From: Yersinia rohdei ATCC 43380
GTDB lineage: Bacteria > Pseudomonadota > Gammaproteobacteria > Enterobacterales > Enterobacteriaceae
Assembly: GCF_000173775.1 (NCBI RefSeq)
Contig: NZ_ACCD01000022.1
Coordinates: 1 to 64,000, forward strand
Length of the DNA: 64,000 nucleotides
Direction of reading: 5' to 3'
How positions within the stretch are numbered: the first letter of the stretch is position 1; each line of letters starts with the position of its first letter. The notes beneath the pieces are model-generated. The model was given only the letters and a program-made list of their open reading frames with translations. It made no database searches and was not told the origin of the DNA. Positions 9,755-19,830 of this stretch are shown here, piece by piece. A program made the translations under genes and the position numbers.

Positions 9755-11482
9755 ATGATTTCAGGCATTTTAGTATCACCGGGTATCGCTTTTGGTAAAG
9801 CACTTTTACTGAAAGAAGATGAGATTGTCATCAACCGGAAAAAAATCTCTGCTGACCAAGTGGAGCAGGAAGTCGAGCGTTTCAAAACTGGACGGGCGAA
9901 AGCCGCTGAGCAGTTAGAAGCGATTAAGACCAAAGCTGGCATAAGCCTGGGCGAAGAGAAAGCGGCCATCTTCGAAGGGCATATCATGCTGTTGGAAGAC
10001 GAAGAGCTTGAGCAGGAAATCATAGCCCTAATCAAAGATGAGCATGCCACTGCTGATGCAGCTGCATATTCAGTGATTGAAGGGCAAGCAAAAGCCCTGG
10101 AAGAGCTGGATGATGAATATCTGAAAGAACGTGCGGCTGACGTACGTGATATCGGTAAGCGCCTGCTACAGAACATTCTCGGTCTGCATATTGTCGATTT
10201 AAGTGCTATCCAGGATGAAGTTATTCTGGTTGCCACCGATTTGACTCCATCAGAAACCGCACAGCTGAATCTGGATAAAGTGTTAGGGTTCATCACTGAT
10301 TTAGGTGGTCGCACCTCTCACACCTCCATTATGGCGCGTTCGTTAGAGTTACCGGCTATCGTCGGGACATCTGATGTGACCAAGCAAGTCCAAAATGGCG
10401 ACTATTTGATCCTCGATGCGGTAAACAACAAAGTTTATCTGAATCCGACTGCTGATATTATTGAGCAGTTGAAAGCGGTGAATACCCAATACATCACCGA
10501 GAAAAACGATCTAGCCAAACTGAAAGACTTGCCTGCCATCACTCTGGATGGACATCAGGTTGAAGTGGTTGCCAACATTGGTACAGTGCGTGATATCGCC
10601 GGTGCTGAGCGTAATGGCGCTGAAGGTGTTGGTTTGTATCGTACAGAATTCCTGTTCATGGACCGCGACTCACTGCCAACTGAAGAAGAACAGTTCAAGG
10701 CATATAAAGAAGTTGCAGAAGCCATGGGCTCTCAGGCAGTTATTGTCCGCACTATGGACATCGGCGGTGACAAAGATCTGCCGTACATGAACTTGCCGAA
10801 AGAAGAAAACCCATTCCTGGGCTGGCGTGCAATCCGTATTGCTATGGATCGTAAAGAAATTCTACACGCACAGCTGCGCGCTATCTTGCGTGCCTCGGCG
10901 TTTGGTAAATTGCGTATCATGTTCCCGATGATTATTTCGGTTGAAGAAGTACGCGAGCTGAAAGCAGAACTTGAACTGCTGAAGAGCCAACTCCGTGAAG
11001 AAAATAAGGCCTTTGATGAAACTATCGAGGTCGGTGTAATGGTTGAAACACCTGCGGCGGCGGTCATCGCTCGCCATCTAGCTAAAGAAGTTGACTTCTT
11101 TAGTATTGGGACAAACGATCTAACTCAGTATACTCTGGCAGTAGATCGTGGCAATGAGCTGATTTCTCATCTCTATAATCCAATGTCGCCATCGGTATTG
11201 GGCCTGATCAAACAGGTTATTGATGCATCTCACGCTGAAGGTAAGTGGACCGGTATGTGCGGTGAACTTGCTGGCGACGAACGTGCTACACTGTTGTTAT
11301 TGGGCATGGGGCTGGATGAGTTCAGCATGAGTGCGATTTCGATCCCGCGCATCAAGAAAATTATCCGTAATACGAATTTCGAAGATGTGAAGGTGTTGGC
11401 AGAGCAGGCATTGGCTCAACCAACAGCGAAAGAATTGATGGATTTGGTTACCACTTTCATCGAAGAAAAAACGCTCTGCTAA
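9755..11482 (+). CDS. ptsI: PTS enzyme I (PEP-protein phosphotransferase)
   Basis: Enzyme I takes phosphate from phosphoenolpyruvate and passes it to HPr, the first step of PTS sugar uptake. The 575-residue length matches E. coli. The active histidine lies in [13 protein letters not shown] (about residue 189), and the PEP-binding domain includes the [13 protein letters not shown] and [13 protein letters not shown] blocks and the active-site cysteine in GMCGELAGD (about 502). It lies between ptsH and crr in the canonical operon. Confidence 0.99.
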   Translation: MISGILVSPGIAFGKALLLKEDEIVINRKKISADQVEQEVERFKTGRAKAAEQLEAIKTKAGISLGEEKAAIFEGHIMLLEDEELEQEIIALIKDEHATADAAAYSVIEGQAKALEELDDEYLKERAADVRDIGKRLLQNILGLHIVDLSAIQDEVILVATDLTPSETAQLNLDKVLGFITDLGGRTSHTSIMARSLELPAIVGTSDVTKQVQNGDYLILDAVNNKVYLNPTADIIEQLKAVNTQYITEKNDLAKLKDLPAITLDGHQVEVVANIGTVRDIAGAERNGAEGVGLYRTEFLFMDRDSLPTEEEQFKAYKEVAEAMGSQAVIVRTMDIGGDKDLPYMNLPKEENPFLGWRAIRIAMDRKEILHAQLRAILRASAFGKLRIMFPMIISVEEVRELKAELELLKSQLREENKAFDETIEVGVMVETPAAAVIARHLAKEVDFFSIGTNDLTQYTLAVDRGNELISHLYNPMSPSVLGLIKQVIDASHAEGKWTGMCGELAGDERATLLLLGMGLDEFSMSAISIPRIKKIIRNTNFEDVKVLAEQALAQPTAKELMDLVTTFIEEKTLC

Positions 11483-11530
11483 TTCCACGATACTGGAACG
11501 CTGCCCGATATAAATACTTAGGAGAAGATC

Positions 11531-12040
11531 ATGGGTTTGTTCGACAAACTGAAATCACTGGTTTCAGATGATAAAAAAGACAGTGGCACTATTGAAATCG
11601 TAGCTCCGTTGTCTGGTGAGATTGTCAACATCGAAGATGTTCCAGATGTTGTTTTTGCAGAGAAAATCGTTGGTGATGGTATTGCCATCAAGCCTTCAGG
11701 CAATAAAATGGTTGCTCCTGTTGACGGCACCATCGGTAAAATTTTCGAAACTAACCATGCTTTTTCTATCGAATCTGACAGCGGCATTGAGCTGTTCGTC
11801 CACTTCGGTATTGATACTGTTGAACTGAAAGGCGAAGGCTTTAAACGCATCGCTGAAGAAGGTCAACGCGTCAAGAAAGGTGATGTGGTTATTGAGTTCA
11901 ATCTAGCCCTGCTGGAAGAGAAAGCCAAGTCTACCTTGACGCCGGTTGTTATCTCCAACATGGATGAGATCAAAGAACTGATCAAACTGTCTGGCAGCGT
12001 TACCGTAGGTGAAACACCTATTATTCGTATCAAAAAATAA
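11531..12040 (+). CDS. crr: PTS glucose-specific EIIA component
   Basis: EIIA-Glc passes phosphate from HPr to the glucose EIIB domain and, depending on its phosphorylation, controls adenylate cyclase and inducer exclusion. The 169-residue protein has the two active-site histidines at H76 and H91 counting Met (H75/H90 in the usual numbering), in TNHAFSI and LFVHFGID. An AGGAG site precedes the ATG. It ends the pts operon and is followed by a strong terminator. Confidence 0.99.
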   Translation: MGLFDKLKSLVSDDKKDSGTIEIVAPLSGEIVNIEDVPDVVFAEKIVGDGIAIKPSGNKMVAPVDGTIGKIFETNHAFSIESDSGIELFVHFGIDTVELKGEGFKRIAEEGQRVKKGDVVIEFNLALLEEKAKSTLTPVVISNMDEIKELIKLSGSVTVGETPIIRIKK

Positions 12041-12054
12041 TTTTGATATGAACG

Positions 12055-12086
12055 AAAAACGGCGTCCTCGGACGCCGTTTTTGTTT
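12055..12086 (+). terminator. Terminator of ptsHI-crr
   Basis: AACGGCGTCC-TC-GGACGCCGTT is a 10-bp perfect stem flanked by A5 and T5 runs. It sits between crr and the convergent histidine kinase gene and could work in both directions. Confidence 0.93.
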
Positions 12087-12113
12087 TCTAATGGGCTATG
12101 ATGCCATTGACTT

Positions 12114-13472
12114 CTAAAATGGATTTTTTTCTATCCACCGCGGTATTCGCAGTGTAATCACCAACCCGCCCTGCTCCGCATTTCTGGCTTCAACCTGCCC
12201 ACCGTGAGCCAAAATAACTTTTCGTGTAATCGCCAGCCCCAAGCCATAACCTTTGCCCGACATCGCCGATTTCACCCGCACAAAAGGGTCGAAAATACTG
12301 GATAACTTGCTCTCTTCCACCCCAGGCCCCTCGTCGGTCACCTGCACCAGATAACTCTTATCACTCTGAGAAAGTGCCACAACCACCTGTTGCCCTTGGG
12401 CAGAAAAGCGCAGCGCGTTGCGGACAATATTATCAATCGCCCGCCGCATCAGTTCGGCAGTCCCTTTAACGGTATACTCCACGGATGGCGCTACCTGTAG
12501 TTGGATTTCGACCCCCGGCACCTGAGCCTCAAAGCGGGCATCATTGACCACCACTTTCACTAACTCATGTAAATCAAAATACTCGTCATCGTCGGCGATA
12601 TCGTGATTTTCAGCTCGAGAAAGCGCCAATAGTTCGCCAATCATCTTATCCAGTCGTTCCGATTCATGTTCAATGCGCTGCAAAGAGCTCTCGACATTCC
12701 CCGGATTCTGCCGCGCTAACCCAATCGCCAATTGCAAACGTGCCAGCGGAGAGCGCAATTCATGGGAGACATCATGCAACAGTTGTTCACGGGCACTGAC
12801 CAGAGCTTCCAACCGCTCGGCCATTGAGTCAAAATCGCGCGCCACTTCAGTCAGTTCATCATGACGACGTCGCATCACTGGCAGCAATCGTACTGACAAA
12901 TCGCCCTGCGCTACCCGCTCAAAACCGGCGCGGAGCTGGCGCATAGGTCGGGTCAGGTTCCAGGCCAAAAGTGCACTGAAAAACAGCCCTCCGACCACGC
13001 CCATCCAGATCATCGGGATCGGCACATTCAGTATTTCCCGACGGCTTTCACCTGCTGCGCCACGCCGGTTGATATCCCGTAAACCATTAATATCGTAACT
13101 GATGCGATAGTCTTGCCCCTCTGGGCTTTGCGCCCATGCGGTGACTTCTTGGTGGTAAAAATCAGGAGCCCTGCCCTTGTCTGGTACTGCTGCGGTTTCT
13201 GGGGGTAGCTCGCCCTTTGGTAAAACAGAAAAGTGGCTTTTATCTGACTCTGACCAGTTGGCAATCATGCTATTCAGCGCAGGTAAGCCACCCGTCTGGA
13301 GCACTGAAGCCGCTGAATTAACTTGTAATTTAGCGATTTGTCGAACCATCTCATGCTCAGGTGGCTCATGACGATTACCGTAAAAGGAAAACACGACCCA
13401 CAACATCTGAGCCATTAAAATAAAGGTGATCCAAAAACCCAGTAGGATTTTCCAAAACAGCCGTCCGCGCAT
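12114..13472 (-). CDS. CpxA-like sensor histidine kinase
   Basis: This 452-residue inner-membrane kinase has TM1 (about residues 9-31), a periplasmic sensor segment (about 32-150), TM2 (about 152-172), a HAMP linker, the dimerisation domain with phosphoacceptor H237 in DVSHELRSPLARLQ, and an HATPase domain with N-box NIVRNALRFS and G-boxes DEGPGV and GYGLGLAI. The H-box and overall plan resemble CpxA, but the sensor domain is not that of E. coli CpxA and the locus differs. The response regulator gene lies 25 nt upstream on the same strand. Divergent macAB genes suggest it controls that pump (inference). Confidence 0.85.
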   Translation of the reverse strand: MRGRLFWKILLGFWITFILMAQMLWVVFSFYGNRHEPPEHEMVRQIAKLQVNSAASVLQTGGLPALNSMIANWSESDKSHFSVLPKGELPPETAAVPDKGRAPDFYHQEVTAWAQSPEGQDYRISYDINGLRDINRRGAAGESRREILNVPIPMIWMGVVGGLFFSALLAWNLTRPMRQLRAGFERVAQGDLSVRLLPVMRRRHDELTEVARDFDSMAERLEALVSAREQLLHDVSHELRSPLARLQLAIGLARQNPGNVESSLQRIEHESERLDKMIGELLALSRAENHDIADDDEYFDLHELVKVVVNDARFEAQVPGVEIQLQVAPSVEYTVKGTAELMRRAIDNIVRNALRFSAQGQQVVVALSQSDKSYLVQVTDEGPGVEESKLSSIFDPFVRVKSAMSGKGYGLGLAITRKVILAHGGQVEARNAEQGGLVITLRIPRWIEKNPF

Positions 13473-13497
13473 ATTCTATCAACTCCAGCAATAGCCA

Positions 13498-14181
13498 TTA
13501 TCTGATGCGATAGCCAATGCTACGTACCGTTTCAATATTTAACCTATTGTCTGGCAATGCCGCGAGTTTTTGTCTGATATTACTGATGTGCACGTCAACA
13601 CTGCGGTCATAGGCTTCTCGTGGTCGCCCTAACCCTTTATCCGATAATTCATCTTTGGTCACCACACGCTCCGGTGAGCGCAACAGCAGCTCCAGCAAAT
13701 TGAACTCTGATGCCGTTAAATCAAATGGCTTACCCTGCCATAAACTGCTGCGCGTTGAGGGGCTTAGCGTCAAATTGCCTAGCGTAATGGCACTGTCATC
13801 AGTGGATGATAAATCTGGGCGTTCGTCAAAACGGCGCATTACCGCGCGCAGCCGTGCCACTAATTCGCGTGGATAGCAGGGTTTTGGCATATAGTCGTCC
13901 GCGCCCATTTCCAGGCCGATAACCCGGTCAATATTGTCGCCTTTGGCTGTCAGCATGATAATAGGTATGCGGCTGTTTTGGCGCACCTGCCGCAATACAT
14001 CAATACCACTCATGTCGGGCAACATGATGTCGAGGATCAAGGCGGAATAATCGCCGGACAAGGCCGCGGTAATGCCCTCTTTGCCGGTTAATACCAATTC
14101 GGCGTTGAACCCCTCTCCGCTCAGGTATTCCCTCAACATAGTGCCCAGTTCAGCATCATCATCGACTAACAAAATCTTCAT
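13498..14181 (-). CDS. CpxR-like OmpR-family response regulator
   Basis: This 227-residue protein has a receiver domain with acidic pocket D7-D9, phosphoacceptor D51 in LILDIMLPD, T78 and K100, followed by an OmpR-type winged helix (about 130-227) ending in the RSIGYRIR-type wing. The YMPKPCYPRELVARLRAV segment is similar to CpxR. The start at 14181 is preferred because AGGAG lies 9 nt upstream; the frame runs 12 codons further without family similarity. It is transcribed with the kinase gene and divergent from macA, an arrangement typical of a regulator that controls its neighbour. Confidence 0.87.
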   Translation of the reverse strand: MKILLVDDDAELGTMLREYLSGEGFNAELVLTGKEGITAALSGDYSALILDIMLPDMSGIDVLRQVRQNSRIPIIMLTAKGDNIDRVIGLEMGADDYMPKPCYPRELVARLRAVMRRFDERPDLSSTDDSAITLGNLTLSPSTRSSLWQGKPFDLTASEFNLLELLLRSPERVVTKDELSDKGLGRPREAYDRSVDVHISNIRQKLAALPDNRLNIETVRSIGYRIR

Positions 14182-14243
14182 ATCTTCATTCTCCTGCCTG
14201 ATTTTGTTTATTTTCATGCCTATTTGACTTACACGCAGCCGGT

Positions 14244-14259
14244 TTTACTCAATCCTTAC
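14244..14259 (-). promoter_or_regulatory. Candidate CpxR-type box between the regulator and macA
   Basis: On the minus strand GTAAG-N6-GTAAA resembles the CpxR consensus GTAAA-N5-GTAAA, with one mismatch and one extra spacer base. It lies in the divergent intergenic region, where a shared operator for both transcripts would be expected. Confidence 0.35.
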
Positions 14260-14369
14260 ATATCCTTGAATTTCACTTAACTCACAGGCGTTGGCCTTGG
14301 CGGTAAATTACCCCCTGTTATTTGGCGCCACCATTTTCTTCATTTTGGTTCAAGGACCTTTGATTAATT

Positions 14370-15575
14370 ATGCAACAGATTACCGGGTCAAAACGACGTT
14401 TTATCGGGCTGGTTGTTGTGCTGCTGATCGCCGGTGGTGCGCTACTTTTTAGCTGGATATCCCCGGCAGATAAGCCGAATTTTATTACTGCCCCAGCAGA
14501 AACTCGCACCTTGGAACAAACCGTATTAGCTGACGGCACTATCAAAGCACAGAAACAGGTCACTGTCGGGGCGCAGGTTTCAGGGCAAATCAAAGCGCTG
14601 CATGTCACCCTAGGCCAACAGGTTGAAAAAGGCCAATTAGTGGCTGAAATTGATGATCTTACTCAGCAAAATGCCCTGAAAGATGCACAGGAAGCGCTGA
14701 AAAATGTGCGCGCTCAGCGGGCAGCAAAAATTGCCACCCAGAAAAACAATCAATTAACCTATCAGCGGCAACAACATATTTTGGCCAAAGGCTTGGGCGT
14801 ACCTGCCGATTTTGACAGCGCCAAAGCAACATTAGAGAGCACTCAAGCCGAAATCAATGCACTGGATGCCCAGATTACACAGGCCGAAATTGCAGTCAGT
14901 ACCGCCAAACTCAATCTGGGTTATACCAAAATCAACTCGCCAATCACCGGGACAGTGGTCGCCATTCCAGTTGAAGAGGGGCAAACCGTCAATGCGGTAC
15001 AAAGCGCCCCGACGATTATTAAAGTGGCACAACTCGATACCATGACGGTTGAAGCACAGATTTCAGAAGCCGACGTGGTCAAAGTCAAAGCGGGCATGCC
15101 GGTTTATTTCACTATTTTAGGTGAACCAGGAGAGCGATTCAGCGCCAGGTTGCGAGCCATTGAACCGGCCCCGGACTCTATCAACGATGAAACCACCACC
15201 TCATCCAGCACCAGTAGCAGCTCCAGCACGACCAGCACCGCCATTTACTATAACGGTTTGTTTGATGTTGCCAACCCGAACGGGGCATTACGTATTTCGA
15301 TGACCGCGCAGGTCTATATCGTGCTCAATAAAGCCGAGGACGCCATTGTTATTCCCGCCACCGCACTGGAAAACAACAATGGTCACCATCAAGTTCAAGT
15401 GGTTGATGGGAAGGGAAAAATAACTGTTCGAAAGGTAACTGTTGGGTTAAATAATAATGTTGATGCCCAGATTCTCTCTGGTTTGCAAGCTGGGGAGCAA
15501 GTGATTGTCAGTCAGGCCAGCACAGCTAGCGTCAACAGCCCGTCGCAGCGCATGCGCCCGCCAATGGGGATGTAA
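14370..15575 (+). CDS. macA: MacA-like periplasmic adaptor subunit of a tripartite efflux pump
   Basis: This membrane-fusion protein links the inner-membrane ABC transporter to an outer-membrane channel such as TolC. The 401 residues comprise an N-terminal membrane anchor (about 10-30), a lipoyl half-motif (VTVGAQVSGQIKAL), an alpha-helical hairpin (about 90-180), the second lipoyl half (LGYTKINSPITGTVV) and beta-barrel and membrane-proximal domains. A low-complexity run of 16 Ser/Thr residues (275-290) interrupts the beta-barrel region and is not present in the E. coli MacA I recall. The next gene, macB, starts 4 nt after the stop. The substrate is unknown. Confidence 0.85.
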   Translation: MQQITGSKRRFIGLVVVLLIAGGALLFSWISPADKPNFITAPAETRTLEQTVLADGTIKAQKQVTVGAQVSGQIKALHVTLGQQVEKGQLVAEIDDLTQQNALKDAQEALKNVRAQRAAKIATQKNNQLTYQRQQHILAKGLGVPADFDSAKATLESTQAEINALDAQITQAEIAVSTAKLNLGYTKINSPITGTVVAIPVEEGQTVNAVQSAPTIIKVAQLDTMTVEAQISEADVVKVKAGMPVYFTILGEPGERFSARLRAIEPAPDSINDETTTSSSTSSSSSTTSTAIYYNGLFDVANPNGALRISMTAQVYIVLNKAEDAIVIPATALENNNGHHQVQVVDGKGKITVRKVTVGLNNNVDAQILSGLQAGEQVIVSQASTASVNSPSQRMRPPMGM

Positions 15576-15578
15576 CTG

Positions 15579-17621
15579 ATGCCACAACACCACCAAGATA
15601 ATATTTTGCTGCAACTTGAAAATGTTAGCCGGAGCTTTGTTATTGGTGACAAAGTTATTAATGGCAAAGGAATGAGCAAAAAAGTAATGAGCGAAACGCT
15701 TGTTCAGGTGCTGAAAAATATCAATCTGACTATTTGCCGTGGCGAGATGGTGGCGATTGTCGGCGCTTCGGGATCCGGTAAATCAACATTGATGAATATA
15801 CTCGGGTGCCTGGATAAGCCCAGTTCGGGTGAATATCGGGTAGCAGGGCGCGCCCTACAACAGTTAGATACTGATGCATTAGCTGAGTTACGCCGCGAGC
15901 ATTTTGGTTTTATTTTTCAGCGCTACCAGCTGCTGAATGATTTAAACGCGCGGGATAATGTCGAAGTTCCGGCCATTTATGCCGGCATTGGCCGCGAAGA
16001 GCGCCGTCTGCGAGCCGCTAACCTGCTCTCGCGCCTTGGGCTGGCAGAGCGGATGGATTATCGTCCTAGCCAACTTTCCGGTGGGCAACAACAGCGGGTC
16101 AGTATTGCCAGAGCCTTGATGAATGGCGGGCAAGTCATTCTGGCCGACGAACCCACAGGGGCTCTCGACACCCACAGTGGCAATGAAGTTTTAAACATTC
16201 TCAAAGACTTACACCAGCAAGGTCATACCGTCGTCATTGTTACTCATGATATGTCGATTGCAAAACATGCTCAGCGAGTTATCGAACTCAGAGACGGCGA
16301 GGTCATCACTGACCAGCAAAATCCTCAAGTTGCACCAGTCGAGTCTCAGTTGCGCATCAGTGCTGCTGAAAATGCCACAAGCCCGGCGAAGCCAATGCCA
16401 AAATCCCGAGTAAAAGCGCTCAGTGGCCGCCTTCAAGAGGCGTTTAAAATGGCCCTGCTGGCTATGTCAGCCCAACGTTTACGGACTCTGCTTACCATGT
16501 TGGGGATTATTATCGGCATTGCCTCGGTGGTCTCTGTCGTCGCACTGGGAAAGGGGTCACAACAGCAAGTTCTGGCAAACATTAATGCGATGGGCACCAG
16601 CACACTAGAGATTTTCCCCGGCAAAGATTTCGGTGATATGCGCTCTGCCGCGATCCACACGCTGCGGGCCTCTGATGCCGATGCGCTGGCCCAGCAAGGT
16701 TATATTCACAGCGTTACACCGGCGGTGTCTAGCAGCAGCACTCTGCGTTATGGCAATCAATCAGTCAGTGGCACGGTGAATGGTGTCGGCGAGCAATATT
16801 TTTTGGTGCGCGGCTATAGCCTCAACCAAGGTATGGCTTTTAACCGCACCAGTGTCGATAACCTGATGCAGGAAGCCGTGATTGATGAAAACACGCGCAA
16901 TAAGCTGTTTCCTGATGGAGAAAATCCTATTGGCAAAGTGATATTGCTCGGCTCCTTGCCCTGTCGGGTGATTGGAGTCGCGGCCAAAAAGCAAAGTGGA
17001 TTTGGCAGTGATGAGAATCTGAATGTGTGGATCCCCTACACCACGGCAATGAAGCGCATGTTCGGGCAATCTTATTTAAAAAGCATCACGGTGCGGGTTA
17101 ATGATGATATCAATCTGGCCAATGCTGAGCAGGGGGTCACTAAGCTGCTAACTCAGCGCCACGGGGGCACACAGGACTTTTTTGTGATGAATACTGATAG
17201 CATCCGCCAAACTATTGAGAAAACCACCTCGACCATGACATTGCTGGTATCAATGATAGCGGTTATTTCATTGGTGGTCGGTGGTATTGGGGTGATGAAT
17301 ATCATGCTGGTTTCTGTTACTGAGCGCACCAAAGAGATTGGCGTGCGCATGGCGGTTGGCGCACGCGCCAGCGATATTATGCAGCAATTTTTAATTGAAG
17401 CCGTATTGGTGTGCTTGCTGGGCGGTTGCCTCGGGGTGATTTTATCACTAGGTATCGGCTTGATATTCAGCCAGTTCAGCAGCAACTTTTCGATGATTTA
17501 CTCCGCCGCCTCCATTATTACGGCTTTTGTGTGCTCCAGTTTAATTGGGGTTATTTTTGGCTTTTTCCCCGCCAAGCGGGCAGCCGAGATGGATCCTATC
17601 CGGGCATTAGAGCGGGAGTAA
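15579..17621 (+). CDS. macB: MacB-like ABC efflux transporter, fused ATPase and permease
   Basis: MacB couples ATP hydrolysis to mechanical export through MacA and an outer-membrane channel. The N-terminal ATPase has Walker [10 protein letters not shown] (residues 62-70), signature LSGGQQQR and Walker [13 protein letters not shown]. The C-terminal permease has TM1 (about 290-315), a large periplasmic domain and three terminal helices (about 555-660), with the family motifs [14 protein letters not shown] and [12 protein letters not shown]. At 680 residues it is longer than E. coli MacB (648). Part of the excess is a basic insert, [15 protein letters not shown] (about 27-41), before the Walker A strand. 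No outer-membrane channel gene is adjacent. Confidence 0.87.
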   Translation: MPQHHQDNILLQLENVSRSFVIGDKVINGKGMSKKVMSETLVQVLKNINLTICRGEMVAIVGASGSGKSTLMNILGCLDKPSSGEYRVAGRALQQLDTDALAELRREHFGFIFQRYQLLNDLNARDNVEVPAIYAGIGREERRLRAANLLSRLGLAERMDYRPSQLSGGQQQRVSIARALMNGGQVILADEPTGALDTHSGNEVLNILKDLHQQGHTVVIVTHDMSIAKHAQRVIELRDGEVITDQQNPQVAPVESQLRISAAENATSPAKPMPKSRVKALSGRLQEAFKMALLAMSAQRLRTLLTMLGIIIGIASVVSVVALGKGSQQQVLANINAMGTSTLEIFPGKDFGDMRSAAIHTLRASDADALAQQGYIHSVTPAVSSSSTLRYGNQSVSGTVNGVGEQYFLVRGYSLNQGMAFNRTSVDNLMQEAVIDENTRNKLFPDGENPIGKVILLGSLPCRVIGVAAKKQSGFGSDENLNVWIPYTTAMKRMFGQSYLKSITVRVNDDINLANAEQGVTKLLTQRHGGTQDFFVMNTDSIRQTIEKTTSTMTLLVSMIAVISLVVGGIGVMNIMLVSVTERTKEIGVRMAVGARASDIMQQFLIEAVLVCLLGGCLGVILSLGIGLIFSQFSSNFSMIYSAASIITAFVCSSLIGVIFGFFPAKRAAEMDPIRALERE

Positions 17622-17673
17622 GATTGGGTTGATATTGGGTTGGTTTTCAGTTCAGCTAACCTTCGAACCATTT

Positions 17674-17711
17674 ATCAACCAAGTCATCAACCCAAGTCAT
17701 CAACCCAAGTC
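17674..17711. repeat. Short tandem repeat after macB (12/13/13 bp)
   Basis: ATCAACCAAGTC (17674-17685) is followed by two exact copies of ATCAACCCAAGTC (17686-17698 and 17699-17711). It lies in the gap between the convergent macB and cysM genes. Confidence 0.85.
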
Positions 17712-17745
17712 AGATCCTAAACGCTCATCACTGAATCAGCATTAT

Positions 17746-18627
17746 TTACCCAAACACCCCAGTGGATAAATACCGATCCCCGCGATCACAGATAATCGCC
17801 ACAATCAGCGCTCCGGGGTTCTCCGCCGCTACCCGTAATGCGCCTGCAACCGCCCCACCGGAGCTAACGCCACAGAAAATCCCCTCTTCGGTAGCCAGGC
17901 GGCGCATAGTCTGCTCGGCGGCAAGCTGGGTGATATCCAAGACACTATCCACCAGCTCTGGGCGAAATATCCCCGGCATATATTCCGGCGACCAGCGGCG
18001 TATCCCAGGAATACTGCTGCCTTGCGCTGGCTGTAGGCCAATGACTGAAACCTGCGGATTTTGACTTTTAAGATATTCGCTCACCCCAGTAATGGTGCCA
18101 GTGGTGCCCATACTGGAGACAAAATGGCTCACTTTACCTGCGGTTTGCGCCCAAATTTCTGGGCCGGTACTGGTGAAGTGCGCATAAGGGTTATCGGTAT
18201 TATTAAACTGATCCAGTACCTTACCTTGCCCTTCGGCCTGCATCATTAGCGCCAGGTCGCGCGCGCCTTCCATCCCCTGTTCGCGGCTGACCAAAATCAG
18301 CTCGGCACCATAGGCGCGCATGGCGGTTTGGCGCTCCTGACTCATATTTTCCGGCATCAGTAATTTCAGTCGATAACCTTTCATGGCGGCTATCATCGCC
18401 AGCGCAATGCCGGTATTACCACTGGTGGCTTCAATTAACACATCACCGGGGGCAATTTCTCCACGTAATTCGGCCTGCTGGATCATGGCAAGTGCTGCCC
18501 GGTCTTTCACCGAACCTGCCGGATTATTGCCTTCCAGTTTGACCCAGATTTCTGCATTCAGCTCTTGGCCCAAGCGTTGTAGTTTTACCAGTGGAGTGTT
18601 GCCGATGCAGTGTTCAAGGGTTGTCAC
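17746..18627 (-). CDS. cysM: Cysteine synthase B (O-acetylserine sulfhydrylase B)
   Basis: CysM makes cysteine from O-acetylserine and can use thiosulfate to give S-sulfocysteine, matching the thiosulfate importer encoded upstream. PLP lysine K41 lies in NPAGSVKDRAA. The loop TSGNTGIALAMIAA and the EGIFCGVSSGGAVAGA block are CysM-like. The start codon is GTG, with AGG 8 nt upstream. At 293 residues it lacks about ten C-terminal residues of the E. coli enzyme. It is the distal gene of cysPTWAM, separated from cysA by a terminator-like hairpin. Confidence 0.95.
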   Translation of the reverse strand: MTTLEHCIGNTPLVKLQRLGQELNAEIWVKLEGNNPAGSVKDRAALAMIQQAELRGEIAPGDVLIEATSGNTGIALAMIAAMKGYRLKLLMPENMSQERQTAMRAYGAELILVSREQGMEGARDLALMMQAEGQGKVLDQFNNTDNPYAHFTSTGPEIWAQTAGKVSHFVSSMGTTGTITGVSEYLKSQNPQVSVIGLQPAQGSSIPGIRRWSPEYMPGIFRPELVDSVLDITQLAAEQTMRRLATEEGIFCGVSSGGAVAGALRVAAENPGALIVAIICDRGDRYLSTGVFG

Positions 18628-18645
18628 TTTAATTACCTATTAAAT

Positions 18646-18674
18646 AAAAGAAAAAGGTGGCCGACGCGCCACCT
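18646..18674 (-). terminator. Terminator-like hairpin between cysA and cysM
   Basis: On the minus strand AGGTGGC-GCGTCG-GCCACCT is followed by TTTTTCTTTT. It lies after cysA and only about 20 nt before the cysM start, so it would attenuate cysM relative to cysPTWA or imply a separate cysM promoter. Confidence 0.75.
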
Positions 18675-18738
18675 AAGTTTTTCAGCAGTCTGACATTGGG
18701 GTTAGCGCCACTGCTGCTCGCTATAGACAAAAAATTTA

Positions 18739-19830
18739 TCAGGCGCTTTGGGCTAACGCAATGGGTTGCAATAACTGGTCGCCAGAATATAAGCGGGCAT
18801 TTAATCCACCAACATAATAACGATTGCCGCGCACCGGGGCCTCAATATTCCCCTCCGGCAGTACCACACTGATAGGGTCTTGATGCCAGCCAATAGGTTG
18901 CACCGTCAATTGCCAGAAGTGGCCGCGCGGGCTGACTTCCAGCACCTGAACCGGCAGTGGGCAGCGGTCACTGGCTTGGGTGCTGACTTCCATCTCCCAA
19001 GGGCGCAGGAATAAATCGACACTGCCTTGGTGCATGGGCGCTAAATCCAGCGGCCAGTGATGGGCACCAATAAACAGCTGTGAACCCCGAATTTCACCAC
19101 TCAGGCGGTTAACTTCACCCAGGAATTCCAGTACAAATCGGGTCGCTGGGTAGCGCCATACTTCATCTGGCGTCCCCACCTGCTCTATATTCCCCTGACT
19201 CATCACCACCACGCGGTCAGCCACTTCCATCGCCTCTTCCTGGTCATGGGTAACAAAAACGCTGGTGAATTTCAGTTCTTCGTGCAACTGGCGCAACCAG
19301 CGGCGCAGCTCTTTACGCACCTGAGCATCCAATGCGCCGAAGGGCTCATCCAGCAACAGGATTTGTGGTTCGACCGCCAGTGCGCGCGCCAAAGCCACTC
19401 GCTGTTTCTGACCACCTGAAAGTTGTGATGGATAGCGGCTGGCCAGATGGCCTAATTGCACCATTTCCAGTAACTGCGCCACTTTCTGCTTGATAGCGGC
19501 CGCATTGGGGCGCTCGCGGCGCGGTAATACCGTCAAACCAAAAGCAATGTTATCGAACACCGTCATATGGCGGAACAGCGCATAATGCTGGAACACAAAT
19601 CCTACACGCCGGTCACGGGCATGCAGGCGGCTGACATCCGTGCCGTGGAAACTTAAACGCCCGGCATTTTGGTTCTCCAGCCCAGCAATAATGCGCAAAA
19701 GAGTGGTTTTTCCCGAACCTGAAGGGCCAAGCAAGGCCACCATCTGGCCAGAAGGAATATCAAGCTGGATGTTATTCAGCACTTTGGTGCGGCCAAAATA
19801 CTTGCTGATATTATCAATCTCAATGCTCAT
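18739..19830 (-). CDS. cysA: Sulfate/thiosulfate ABC importer ATPase
   Basis: CysA powers sulfate and thiosulfate import with CysT, CysW and the binding protein CysP. The 363-residue protein has Walker [10 protein letters not shown] (residues 35-43), signature LSGGQKQR, Walker [13 protein letters not shown] and a C-terminal regulatory (TOBE-type) domain from about residue 240. The start overlaps the end of cysW by 11 nt, indicating translational coupling. Confidence 0.97.
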   Translation of the reverse strand: MSIEIDNISKYFGRTKVLNNIQLDIPSGQMVALLGPSGSGKTTLLRIIAGLENQNAGRLSFHGTDVSRLHARDRRVGFVFQHYALFRHMTVFDNIAFGLTVLPRRERPNAAAIKQKVAQLLEMVQLGHLASRYPSQLSGGQKQRVALARALAVEPQILLLDEPFGALDAQVRKELRRWLRQLHEELKFTSVFVTHDQEEAMEVADRVVVMSQGNIEQVGTPDEVWRYPATRFVLEFLGEVNRLSGEIRGSQLFIGAHHWPLDLAPMHQGSVDLFLRPWEMEVSTQASDRCPLPVQVLEVSPRGHFWQLTVQPIGWHQDPISVVLPEGNIEAPVRGNRYYVGGLNARLYSGDQLLQPIALAQSA

